DNA from: Idiomarina xiamenensis 10-D-4
GTDB taxonomy: Bacteria; Pseudomonadota; Gammaproteobacteria; Enterobacterales; Alteromonadaceae
NCBI RefSeq assembly: GCF_000299895.1
Contig: NZ_AMRG01000002.1
Span: 1 to 64,000, forward strand
Reading direction: 5' to 3'
DNA: 64,000 nucleotides
Shown: positions 57,559-64,000 of the stretch, one piece after another
How the letters are laid out: each line of letters begins with the position of its first letter
Position numbering within the stretch: the stretch's first letter is position 1
The notes under the pieces: generated by a model
Database searches by the model: none
Told to the model about the DNA's origin: nothing
Seen by the model: the letters and a program-made list of their open reading frames with translations, nothing else
Program-made: the position numbers and the translations under genes

Positions 57559-58352
57559 GTTTAGCCAGCCGCATTTATACGGGATCCGTCAGCCATCGAC
57601 GCTGGTCACCTAAGGCACATAGCTTTCGTTACCGTTTTATGCAGTGGTGGCTGGCACTGGATGAGTTGCCTCAAGTCGCGACTAAGAGTCGCTGGTTTTC
57701 GTTAAATCGCTTTAATTTGCTGCAGTTCCGTTACGCTGATTATTTACCGGATGCGCGAGCCGAAAATGCCGAGCAATTAAGCGCAGCGGTGTTGGCAAAA
57801 ATGTCAGCACTAAGTGGGCAGCCGTTGCAAGGACGCGTATTTGCGCTGGTTAATCTGCGCACCTTAGGGCTCTATTTTAGTCCGCTTAATTGTTATTTTT
57901 TGGCCGACCAACAAGGTCGCTATAGTCATATGTTGGCGGAGGTGAGCAATACGCCTTGGTTGCAGCGCCACTATTATGTGCTTCAATTAGAAGCCAGCAA
58001 AGACGATAAAGCCGCGTCCGCTAGTGCGGTTTATCGCCGCATCACTCATGATAAAGCCTTTCATGTATCGCCCTTTAATCCGATGGATATGCATTATCAA
58101 TGGCGTATTTCAGCGCCAGCAGAGCATTTGCGTATGCAAATAGATGCGTTTCGTCATGGCGATAAGCACTTTAATGCCAGTGTAGATATGTCAGCAAGCC
58201 CAGTAAACGCTAAAGGCATTGCTCGCGTATTAAGACAATATCCAGTAATGACGTTACGCATTGTATTAGGCATTTATTGGCAGGCGCTCAAACTATTTTT
58301 TAAACGCGTACCGTTTTACGGACATCCAGACAACAACAAAGGTAAAGGATAA
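57555..58352 (+). CDS. DUF1365 protein
   Basis: A 265-residue protein of DUF1365, nearly always encoded between the FAD oxidoreductase and the CFA-like methyltransferase. Patterns: [37 protein letters not shown], and [14 protein letters not shown]. The function is not established. Overlaps the upstream gene by 4 nt. Confidence 0.85.
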   Translation: MSLASRIYTGSVSHRRWSPKAHSFRYRFMQWWLALDELPQVATKSRWFSLNRFNLLQFRYADYLPDARAENAEQLSAAVLAKMSALSGQPLQGRVFALVNLRTLGLYFSPLNCYFLADQQGRYSHMLAEVSNTPWLQRHYYVLQLEASKDDKAASASAVYRRITHDKAFHVSPFNPMDMHYQWRISAPAEHLRMQIDAFRHGDKHFNASVDMSASPVNAKGIARVLRQYPVMTLRIVLGIYWQALKLFFKRVPFYGHPDNNKGKG

Positions 58353-58356
58353 AAGG

Positions 58357-59607
58357 ATGCCAAGCACAGAGTCAGTCACCAACAATAGCGTTGACCAGCT
58401 ATCGTGGGTAGACAAACAGAGTCGCCGTGTGGCGCTAAAGCTGCTTTCCTATTTAAAACAGGGGCAGTTACATCTACAAGAGCAAAATGGTGAACAGTGG
58501 CATTTTGGCGACCCTAATAGTGATATTAAGGCCCATGTGACGGTGTTGGATGGGCGTTTTTATCGTCGCTTATTAGTCGGTGGCAGCATCGCTGCTGGTG
58601 AAACTTACGTTGATAATTATTGGCAGACGCCAGATTTGACCAGCGTCATCCGTATTTTCGCACGCAACTTACCGGCCTTGGATAAGCTTGAAGGACGCTT
58701 GGGATGGTTAAGTTATCCCATGCAGCGTTTATCACATTGGCGACGTCGTAATCACAAACAGCAAGCGAAACAAAATATTGCTGCGCACTACGATTTGGGG
58801 AACGAGTTATACCGTCGTTTTCTTGACCCCCGCATGCAATACAGTAGCGCCATTTATAAAACGTCGGCGATGTCGTTAGCTGATGCGCAAGCGGCTAAAT
58901 TAACCGCGCTTTGTGACTCGCTTAAGTTAACTGCCGACGATCACTTATTAGAAATCGGGACCGGCTGGGGTGGGCTGGCGGTATTTGCTGCACAGCGCTA
59001 TGGTTGCCGGGTAACCACCACGACTATTTCTGCGGAACAATACCGTTACGCGCAAGAACAAGTGGCTGCGCACGGCCTAACTCAGCAAATTACGCTATTA
59101 AAAGAAGATTATCGCGATTTGCAAGGACAATACGACAAGTTGGTGTCGGTGGAAATGATTGAAGCGGTGGGTAAGCGTTATTTACCGAGCTTTTTTAAAC
59201 AGTGCAATCGTCTGTTAAAAGATAACGGCAAAATGGCATTACAAGCCATCACCATTGCTGATCAACGAATGAACAGTTACGCCCGCTCAGTCGATTTTAT
59301 TCAGCGTCACATATTTCCAGGCGGCTTTTTGCCGTCGTTGCAATTGATGTTGAAATTGTTCACCGAGCATACCGATATGGTAGTGCGGCAGGTGCAAGAC
59401 ATTGGTTTGGACTACGCTCAGACCTTGCGTGATTGGCGCAAAAACTTTGATCAACACCTACCTGAACTGGCTGAATACGGCTATGACGAACGTTTTAAAC
59501 GTCTATGGCACTATTATTTGAGTTACTGCGAGGGTGGTTTTAGTGAGCGCACCGTTTCTGCGCTGCAATTACTGGCCACCAAGCCAGCGGCCCGAGGTCC
59601 ACTGTAA
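58357..59607 (+). CDS. CFA synthase-like SAM-dependent lipid methyltransferase
   Basis: A 416-residue member of the cyclopropane-fatty-acyl-phospholipid synthase family. The N-terminal domain (1-130) is followed by NIAAHYDLGNELYRRFLDP and the SAM loop EIGTGWGGLAVFAA. By my alignment with E. coli CFA, Cys139 is Ser164, Glu239 is Glu269, His266 is Gln296, Ile268 is Ile298 and Tyr317 is Tyr353. Two residues of the bicarbonate site are thus changed. It may methylate a lipid double bond without closing a cyclopropane ring (for example as in furan fatty acid pathways); that is inference. Confidence 0.88.
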   Translation: MPSTESVTNNSVDQLSWVDKQSRRVALKLLSYLKQGQLHLQEQNGEQWHFGDPNSDIKAHVTVLDGRFYRRLLVGGSIAAGETYVDNYWQTPDLTSVIRIFARNLPALDKLEGRLGWLSYPMQRLSHWRRRNHKQQAKQNIAAHYDLGNELYRRFLDPRMQYSSAIYKTSAMSLADAQAAKLTALCDSLKLTADDHLLEIGTGWGGLAVFAAQRYGCRVTTTTISAEQYRYAQEQVAAHGLTQQITLLKEDYRDLQGQYDKLVSVEMIEAVGKRYLPSFFKQCNRLLKDNGKMALQAITIADQRMNSYARSVDFIQRHIFPGGFLPSLQLMLKLFTEHTDMVVRQVQDIGLDYAQTLRDWRKNFDQHLPELAEYGYDERFKRLWHYYLSYCEGGFSERTVSALQLLATKPAARGPL

Positions 59608-60113
59608 TGTCCTATGTGGCGGCGTTAGCCAGTTTTCTATTGTTTGATTTAATTTGGTTTAGCGCCGTCGCTGGCCGCCAAGATTGGCTTTTGGTAAGCG
59701 CCGCTCTGGTGCTGTTGCAGTGGCTCCTGTGTGGTTGGCGGAAGCAACTGAGTTGGCGCTTAAGCGGCAGCTTATTTGTCGCCGGCATCGTGTTGGAACT
59801 TAGCGTCAGTCAATTAGGCTTTATCGAGTTTAACGGGGGCTGGTTACCCAGTTGGTTATTGCTGTTGTGGCTTGGTTTTGCGGCGATGGCCCCGGTGGCG
59901 TTTGCATGGTTAGCGCATAAGCCCGTTATCGCCGCTTTGTTAGGCGCGTTGTTTGCGCCTATTAGTTATATCGTTGGGGTCAAATTAGGTGCTGCTAGTA
60001 GTACCAATTTAGTGCTGCTTTATCTCGCTTATGCGGTTGCCTATGCCCTCTATATGGTGTTGCTCAGTGCAGCGCTGAAACGCTTCGCAACAAGCACAAT
60101 GTTATCGAGGTGA
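59607..60113 (+). CDS. DUF2878 membrane protein
   Basis: A 168-residue inner-membrane protein with five hydrophobic segments. WLPSWLLLLWLGFAAMAPVAFAWL and the PISYIVGVKLGAAS region match DUF2878. Function unknown. Its ATG overlaps the methyltransferase TAA by one base. Confidence 0.78.
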   Translation: MSYVAALASFLLFDLIWFSAVAGRQDWLLVSAALVLLQWLLCGWRKQLSWRLSGSLFVAGIVLELSVSQLGFIEFNGGWLPSWLLLLWLGFAAMAPVAFAWLAHKPVIAALLGALFAPISYIVGVKLGAASSTNLVLLYLAYAVAYALYMVLLSAALKRFATSTMLSR

Positions 60114-60115
60114 AC

Positions 60116-60658
60116 ATGTCCTTAGCAAATAGAAAAACAGGCTACTTATCGGCGTTAGCGATACTGCTGGTCAGCGCTTGGCAATCCAATGCGCAAGCAC
60201 AGAGTTGCCAGATTGAACCGTTGAGTGAGTTAAAAAAAGTGGGGGAAACGCGTCTCAGTGTTTGGTTATGGGATGTTTATGACGCCACATTGTATACCGC
60301 TGAGGGTAACTATCCCGACGGCGGCCGTCGCGCCTTACAATTGGTTTATCTGCGCGATATCAAAGCGGCGGATCTGATCGAGACCACCGAAGAAGAATGG
60401 CAAAAGCAAGGTATTGCGATCGATCAGCAGGCTCAGCAATGGCTTAAACAACTCACCTCGATTTGGCCTGATGTCAACGAGGGCGACTGTTTAGTATTGG
60501 TCGAAGGTGAGCAGGGCGAGGCGATATTTTACAACGCCGAAAAGCGCTTGGGCGAAATCGATAGTCAGCGTTTTACCGACGACTTTTTAGCAATTTGGCT
60601 ATCTGAAAAGAGTCGTTTTAAGGAAGAACGCCAACAATTAATAGGAGCACAACCATGA
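60116..60658 (+). CDS. Chalcone isomerase-like exported protein
   Basis: A 180-residue protein with a signal peptide (ending near NAQAQ) and a chalcone-isomerase-like domain: LKKVGETRLSVWLWDVYDATLYT, LVYLRDIKAADLIETTEEEW and the C-terminal FTDDFLAIWLSEKSR. Members bind fatty acids or isomerise; function here unknown. The ATG at 60116 has CGAGG 5 nt upstream. Confidence 0.82.
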   Translation: MSLANRKTGYLSALAILLVSAWQSNAQAQSCQIEPLSELKKVGETRLSVWLWDVYDATLYTAEGNYPDGGRRALQLVYLRDIKAADLIETTEEEWQKQGIAIDQQAQQWLKQLTSIWPDVNEGDCLVLVEGEQGEAIFYNAEKRLGEIDSQRFTDDFLAIWLSEKSRFKEERQQLIGAQP

Positions 60659-61182
60659 AACTTGGTTATCAAGCATTGGTGTTAGTGGCAGTGTTACTGC
60701 TAAGCGCTTGCTCGGCAGATATCAGTGACTACCGTAGTGAGCAACCACAATTAAAACTTGAGCAGTTTTTCCAAGGCGATTTAATTGCATACGGTACCGT
60801 CCAGGATTATAGCGGTAAGGTGATTCAACGCTTTCGGGTAGAGTTGCAAGGCAGTTGGGATGGCGACCAAGGTGAATTAGCGGAACAATTTTATTATGCC
60901 GATGGACGTCAACAGGAACGTGTTTGGAAGCTGCGTAAAACCGGCCCAGATAGCTACGAGGGTCGAGCCGGCGATGTGGAAGGGGTGGCAAGCGGCCAAG
61001 TTGCCGGTAACGCGTTTCATTGGACCTACGATTTAGAGGTTGAAGTTGATGGTGAGCCGATGGTGCTAGGTATTGATGACTGGATGTATTTGGTCGATGA
61101 AAATAACCTGATTAATCGAAGTAAAATGTATAAATATGGCTTGCCGGTAGGCGAAATAACGCTGTATATTGGCCGCCGTTAA
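60655..61182 (+). CDS. DUF3833 lipoprotein
   Basis: A 175-residue lipoprotein (lipobox LLSAC, Cys19) of DUF3833. Patterns: LKLEQFFQGDLIAYGTVQDYSGK and LGIDDWMYLVDENNLINRSKMYKYGLPVGEITL. Residue after Cys is Ser, predicting the outer membrane. Overlaps the previous gene by 4 nt; last gene of the ten-gene operon. Confidence 0.85.
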   Translation: MKLGYQALVLVAVLLLSACSADISDYRSEQPQLKLEQFFQGDLIAYGTVQDYSGKVIQRFRVELQGSWDGDQGELAEQFYYADGRQQERVWKLRKTGPDSYEGRAGDVEGVASGQVAGNAFHWTYDLEVEVDGEPMVLGIDDWMYLVDENNLINRSKMYKYGLPVGEITLYIGRR

Positions 61183-61197
61183 GACGTGTTTGATAAT

Positions 61198-61230
61198 GAG
61201 TCGCCAAGCCTTGGCGACTCAAGTTTTATT
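61198..61230 (+). terminator. Terminator of the photolyase/CFA operon
   Basis: GAGTCGCCAA (61198-61207) pairs with TTGGCGACTC (61211-61220) with a 3-nt loop, followed by AAGTTTTATT. Strong stem, weak T tract. Placed 16 nt after the DUF3833 stop. Confidence 0.75.
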
Positions 61231-61278
61231 CAGTCGCGCCGATATCAGTTAAAACCCTCAGTAGAGCATAAGGTCATC

Positions 61279-61533
61279 ATGGCAGTCGGACCCACTTTTG
61301 TGTACAACAGCCCACGCATTTTAGGGCAAACCGTATTTATTAAGCGTGGCCCGCATCAGGGCAAGCTGGGTATGGTGCGAAAACAAGTGGATGACGATCA
61401 TTTTACCGTGACCCATGGCGATTTTGGTGACCAGCATATTACTTTCGAGCGTGGTGAGTTTTTAGTTTATCGTCACCGAAAAATGCGCATTCCTATCGAC
61501 CGTGTCATCGGCAAATCTCCGAATGTCATTTAA
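61279..61533 (+). CDS. Small KOW-motif-like protein
   Basis: 84 residues. The KOW-like segment GQTVFIKRGPHQGKLGMV resembles that of ribosomal protein L24 or NusG. The ATG at 61279 follows AAGG by 5 nt; the open frame extends upstream to 61186 through the operon terminator, so I reject that longer start. RNA binding is a guess from the motif. Confidence 0.6.
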   Translation: MAVGPTFVYNSPRILGQTVFIKRGPHQGKLGMVRKQVDDDHFTVTHGDFGDQHITFERGEFLVYRHRKMRIPIDRVIGKSPNVI

Positions 61534-61558
61534 CCCTCCGGTAGCTAACCAGAATTAA

Positions 61559-61600
61559 AGCTAGCGATACCGTCATGGCGCATAACACTGCTCGCTAGCT
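61559..61600. repeat. Short inverted repeat between convergent genes
   Basis: AGCTAGCG (61559-61566) and CGCTAGCT (61593-61600), 8 bp each with a 26-nt centre, in the gap between the KOW-like gene and the minus-strand lipoprotein. Possibly a weak transcription end signal. Confidence 0.25.
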
Positions 61601-61621
61601 GTTGCTCATGCTGTTGGGCGA

Positions 61622-61954
61622 TTAACGTTTGCCAACTTTAATACGATCGGGTTTTTCATCAATGATTTTTAATGGCGTATCTTTTATCGCCATACGTACC
61701 GCTTCTCGTACCCGCAACTTGCCTTTTACCGGATTGGGTTTAATTGCCCCCAACTCACTCAAATCAGCTTCGATAAAGCAACCGGTACCATGCGCGATCT
61801 GCTGTGCGGTTTCATCAAAGCGAGTAAAGTTAATATCATAGTGTTGAGCGTTATCGCATTGCCCACCCAAATCAGGGATAGCATCTGGCGGCGGCGAGCA
61901 GGCCGCTATCGCTAAGGGTAATGGCAACAATAGTAGGTGTTTTAATACGGGCAT
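61622..61954 (-). CDS. Lipoprotein with STN-like domain
   Basis: A 110-residue lipoprotein (lipobox AIAAC, Cys19). The mature part ends with VREAVRMAIKDTPLKIIDEKPDRIKVGK, whose spacing resembles the STN (secretin/TonB N-terminal) fold. QQIAHGTGCFIEADLSELG precedes it. No secretin or TonB receptor is nearby; function unknown. Confidence 0.6.
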   Translation of the reverse strand: MPVLKHLLLLPLPLAIAACSPPPDAIPDLGGQCDNAQHYDINFTRFDETAQQIAHGTGCFIEADLSELGAIKPNPVKGKLRVREAVRMAIKDTPLKIIDEKPDRIKVGKR

Positions 61955-62040
61955 CTGGCGTTCCTTGCTGATGGTTGGTTATGTTGTTCAGTCTAGATAT
62001 AGGCTACGCAGGCTGTCAATAAGCCGATCAATGTCTACTA

Positions 62041-62064
62041 AAAAAGCGCCTAATGGCGCTTTTT
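62041..62064. terminator. Bidirectional Rho-independent terminator
   Basis: AAAAAGCGCC (62041-62050), loop TAAT, GGCGCTTTTT (62055-62064). Works in both directions; here mainly ends the minus-strand gene at 62103. Confidence 0.9.
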
Positions 62065-62102
62065 ATGGTGCGGTATGTCAGCAAAATAAATGACTGTGAC
62101 GG

Positions 62103-62549
62103 TTAAAACTTACCGCGTGGTAGACGATTTTGACGGGCGTCAGACTCTAGCTTTTGTTTCCACAATTCTTTTGCCGTCATCCCGCCTGAGTTTGACGATG
62201 ACTTTTTGCTCGAACTCTTGGTCGATGAAGATTTTGTAGAAGACGACTTAGACGACGATTTGGCCGAAGACGACTTACTTGAAGCCGCTTTTTTGTCGCC
62301 GCTGTTCTTGTTCGCCGCGGCTTTACTGTCTTTTTTCGCCGCCGCTGATTTTTCAGTGCCAGCTTTGTCGCTAGAACCGCCTTTCGCTAATTGCTTAGTT
62401 TCTTCAGCGAGGTCGGCTAACCGCACATTTTTGCCGCCATCGACACTGTACCAACCATTATTGCTGTCTATTGACGGAGCTTTGCCGTGAGCCTTCTGGT
62501 ACGCGTCCTTATATGCTGCCAGTACCTTGTCTTTATCCAGTTTGCTCAT
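62103..62549 (-). CDS. Ser/Lys-rich low-complexity protein
   Basis: 148 residues in three parts: a folded-looking N-terminus (1-53; AAYKDAYQKAHGKAPSID, then NGWYSVDGGKNVRLADL), a long Ser/Lys/Ala low-complexity tract (about 55-122) with repeated SSS-K, SS-TK and SS-KS units, and a C-terminal segment (AKELWKQKLESDARQNRLPR). Predicted strongly basic. Resembles histone-H1-like bacterial proteins in composition only; DNA binding is inference. Confidence 0.55.
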   Translation of the reverse strand: MSKLDKDKVLAAYKDAYQKAHGKAPSIDSNNGWYSVDGGKNVRLADLAEETKQLAKGGSSDKAGTEKSAAAKKDSKAAANKNSGDKKAASSKSSSAKSSSKSSSTKSSSTKSSSKKSSSNSGGMTAKELWKQKLESDARQNRLPRGKF

Positions 62550-62699
62550 GCATCGGGTCCTATTTTATTAACGTTTCTGGTGTTATTTTCGTCTTATTGT
62601 TCAAAGAACATTCATTTTATACCGTTTTTTCGGAATCTTGTCTAATTTCGAGTAAAATCTCGGTTTCGTATCGTTAAATAGCACGACAAAAGGTCATTT

Positions 62700-63452
62700 A
62701 TGGAACGGCAAACGCTGACGGCTTATTTAAGCGATTTATTAATGGTAGACCGAATTAAAGATTATTGCCCGAACGGTTTACAAGTAGAAGGGCGGGCCGA
62801 GATAAACCGAATTGTCACCGGCGTTACCGCCAGCCAAGCGCTGATTGATACAGCCATAGAACAACAAGCCGACACGCTGTTGGTACACCATGGCTATTTC
62901 TGGCGTGGTGAAGCGCCGGCTATTGTTGGCATGAAAAAGCGACGTATCGCGCAGTTACTCAAACACGATATCAATTTACTCGCTTATCATTTGCCGTTAG
63001 ACGTCCATCCGCAATTTGGTAACAATGCACAGTTGGCGCAATTGATGGGGTGGCAAGTCGACGCTAGCGCTGAACCGAATGATCCCGCTTGCGCGCTATT
63101 ATTGGGTCACTGCCAAGCAACTAGCGGCGAACAATTAGCAGCACAGTTAGCCGAGCGATTACAACGGCCGCTGACTTGCCAAGTGACCCAGCCAACGCCG
63201 ATCACCAAACTCGCCTGGTGTAGTGGCGGTGGTCAAGGCTATATCGACCAAGCCGCAGCGCTCGGTGTCGATGCCTTTATTACCGGTGAAGTGTCAGAGC
63301 AAACCATTCATAGCGCCCGTGAACAAGGCCTACATTTTTTTGCCGCAGGTCACCATGCTACTGAGCGCTACGGTGCCAAAGCCTTGGGTGAACATCTCGC
63401 CCAACGCTTTGGTGTTAATGTGCAATTTATTGATATTGATAATCCTGCATGA
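62700..63452 (+). CDS. Nif3-like dinuclear metal centre protein (YbgI family)
   Basis: A 250-residue hexameric-type protein of the NIF3/YbgI family. Metal residues: LLVHHGYFWRGE (two His), AYHLPLDVHPQFGNNAQ (Asp/His) and FFAAGHHATERYGAKALG (His/Glu). Function is unresolved (proposed GTP cyclohydrolase I type 2). ATG at 62700 is the first in frame. Followed by cmoM with ATGA overlap. Confidence 0.9.
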   Translation: MERQTLTAYLSDLLMVDRIKDYCPNGLQVEGRAEINRIVTGVTASQALIDTAIEQQADTLLVHHGYFWRGEAPAIVGMKKRRIAQLLKHDINLLAYHLPLDVHPQFGNNAQLAQLMGWQVDASAEPNDPACALLLGHCQATSGEQLAAQLAERLQRPLTCQVTQPTPITKLAWCSGGGQGYIDQAAALGVDAFITGEVSEQTIHSAREQGLHFFAAGHHATERYGAKALGEHLAQRFGVNVQFIDIDNPA

Positions 63453-64000
63453 GTCGACGTCAGCAAGATGGCAGCTTTAGCGGCATTAGCGCTAAGTTCG
63501 CTCGTAACATATACGCCACCAGCAAAGGGCGTTTGCGAATGGCGGTACTGCAGCAGCAGTTGGCCGGATTAATTGAATCGCCGCAGCCGTTGCGGGTGCT
63601 GGATATTGGTGCCGGTCAGGGCCAGTTTAATAGTTATTTTGCGCAGCACGGCCACACGGTGATACACACCGATATTGCCGCCGACATGATCGCGGCCGCC
63701 AAGCAGCATCACCAACAGTTGGGTGTGGCTGATGCGTATCAATACTGGCAGGCGAGTCTCTATGATTTGCCTGACTTACTGCAGCAGCAATTTGATGTGG
63801 TGTTATGCCATGCAGTGCTAGAGTGGTTGGTACAACCGGCCCAAGCGATTGCGGTACTCAGACAGTTACTGGCCGCCGACGGGCAATTATCGTTAATGTT
63901 TTATAATCGCGATGCAAAGCTTTTTGCGAACATGGTTTACGGCAATTTTGCTTATGTCAGCGACGATTTAACGGTTAAAAAAACTGTGCGCTTGAGTCCG
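63449..64000 (+). CDS. cmoM: tRNA 5-carboxymethoxyuridine methyltransferase (truncated at window end)
   Basis: SAM-dependent methyltransferase making mcmo5U in tRNA; formerly SmtA. From the ATG at 63449 (overlapping the Nif3-like stop) 184 codons are present and the 3' end lies outside. Motifs: VLDIGAGQGQFNSYFA, TDIAADMI, VLCHAVLEWLVQP and SLMFYNRDAKLFANMVYGNF, the last two characteristic of CmoM. Confident assignment despite truncation. Confidence 0.9.
   Translation, partial: MSRRQQDGSFSGISAKFARNIYATSKGRLRMAVLQQQLAGLIESPQPLRVLDIGAGQGQFNSYFAQHGHTVIHTDIAADMIAAAKQHHQQLGVADAYQYWQASLYDLPDLLQQQFDVVLCHAVLEWLVQPAQAIAVLRQLLAADGQLSLMFYNRDAKLFANMVYGNFAYVSDDLTVKKTVRLSP

Noticed and set aside
61186-61278. 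Longer start for the KOW-like protein at 61186
   Set aside because: The extra codons cross the operon terminator hairpin (61198-61220); the ATG at 61279 has its own AAGG site.
62206-62490. Plus-strand open frame opposite the Ser/Lys-rich protein
   Set aside because: Its Asp/Leu/Ala-rich translation is the mirror of the low-complexity codons; the minus frame has coherent ends and a terminator.

Overview
The window looks like ordinary core chromosome of a gammaproteobacterium, probably a marine-type lineage near Alteromonadales or Oceanospirillales; genus not determined. The evidence is gene content and order shared with Escherichia coli: ybfE-fldA near fur; ybfF, seqA and pgm; dapA-bamC-purC with gcvR-bcp divergent; yffB-dapE; bepA next to perM; thrS-infC-rpmI-rplT-pheS-pheT-ihfA. 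Families typical of marine gammaproteobacteria also occur (DUF2897, DUF3392, DUF3080, DUF2788, DUF3833). I see no insertion sequence, prophage, integrase, CRISPR array or rRNA. One tRNA gene is present, tRNA-Val(GAC).

Layout. 1-6.3 kb: truncated RhlE-type helicase, pirin, three small membrane proteins and the 5-oxoprolinase genes pxpABC. 6.4-15.3 kb: glnS, a lipoprotein, a saccharopine-dehydrogenase-like protein, fur, a DUF4442 hotdog protein, fldA, ybfE, DUF2788, ybfF, seqA and pgm. 15.3-23.4 kb: MFS transporter, DUF2066-hda, DUF2069, wrbA, arsC-like, a thioredoxin-like lipoprotein, a frameshifted bepA and a PerM transporter. 23.4-32.6 kb: bcp, gcvR, dapA, bamC, purC, an M15 peptidase, dapE, yffB, yfbV, a CbiM-like permease and xthA. 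32.7-43.4 kb: DUF3392, a patatin, a degenerate receiver, an LpxH-like phosphatase, a MoxR/VWA pair, tRNA-Val, an ETHE1-like metallohydrolase, DUF3080, riboflavin synthase, a DMT transporter and a START-domain protein. 43.4-50.6 kb: the translation operon. 50.6-61.2 kb: an ECF sigma factor with a ChrR anti-sigma factor, followed by a divergent ten-gene operon. 61.2-64 kb: small proteins, a Nif3-like protein and the start of cmoM.

The most coherent accessory system is the 50.6-61.2 kb block. The sigma/ChrR pair matches the singlet-oxygen RpoE-ChrR module by its zinc ligands (His5, His30, Cys34, Cys37) and cupin motif. Next to it run a LON-domain gene and a tightly packed operon: DUF523/DUF1722, photolyase, SnoaL-like, SDR, FAD oxidoreductase, DUF1365, CFA-like methyltransferase, DUF2878, chalcone-isomerase-like and DUF3833. 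I see a shared promoter motif (GATCC-A4, 17-nt spacer, CGTA) before the sigma gene and the LON gene. A degenerate copy faces the operon from the same GATC core. The CFA-like enzyme lacks two of the canonical bicarbonate-site residues, so it may make a lipid other than a cyclopropane fatty acid.

Other points of note: infC with an AUU start; a promoter plus terminator-like hairpin in the thrS leader; a +1 frameshift splitting bepA; a perfect DnaA box before the DUF2066-hda pair; a receiver domain without its phospho-acceptor Asp; and a Ser/Lys-rich low-complexity protein.
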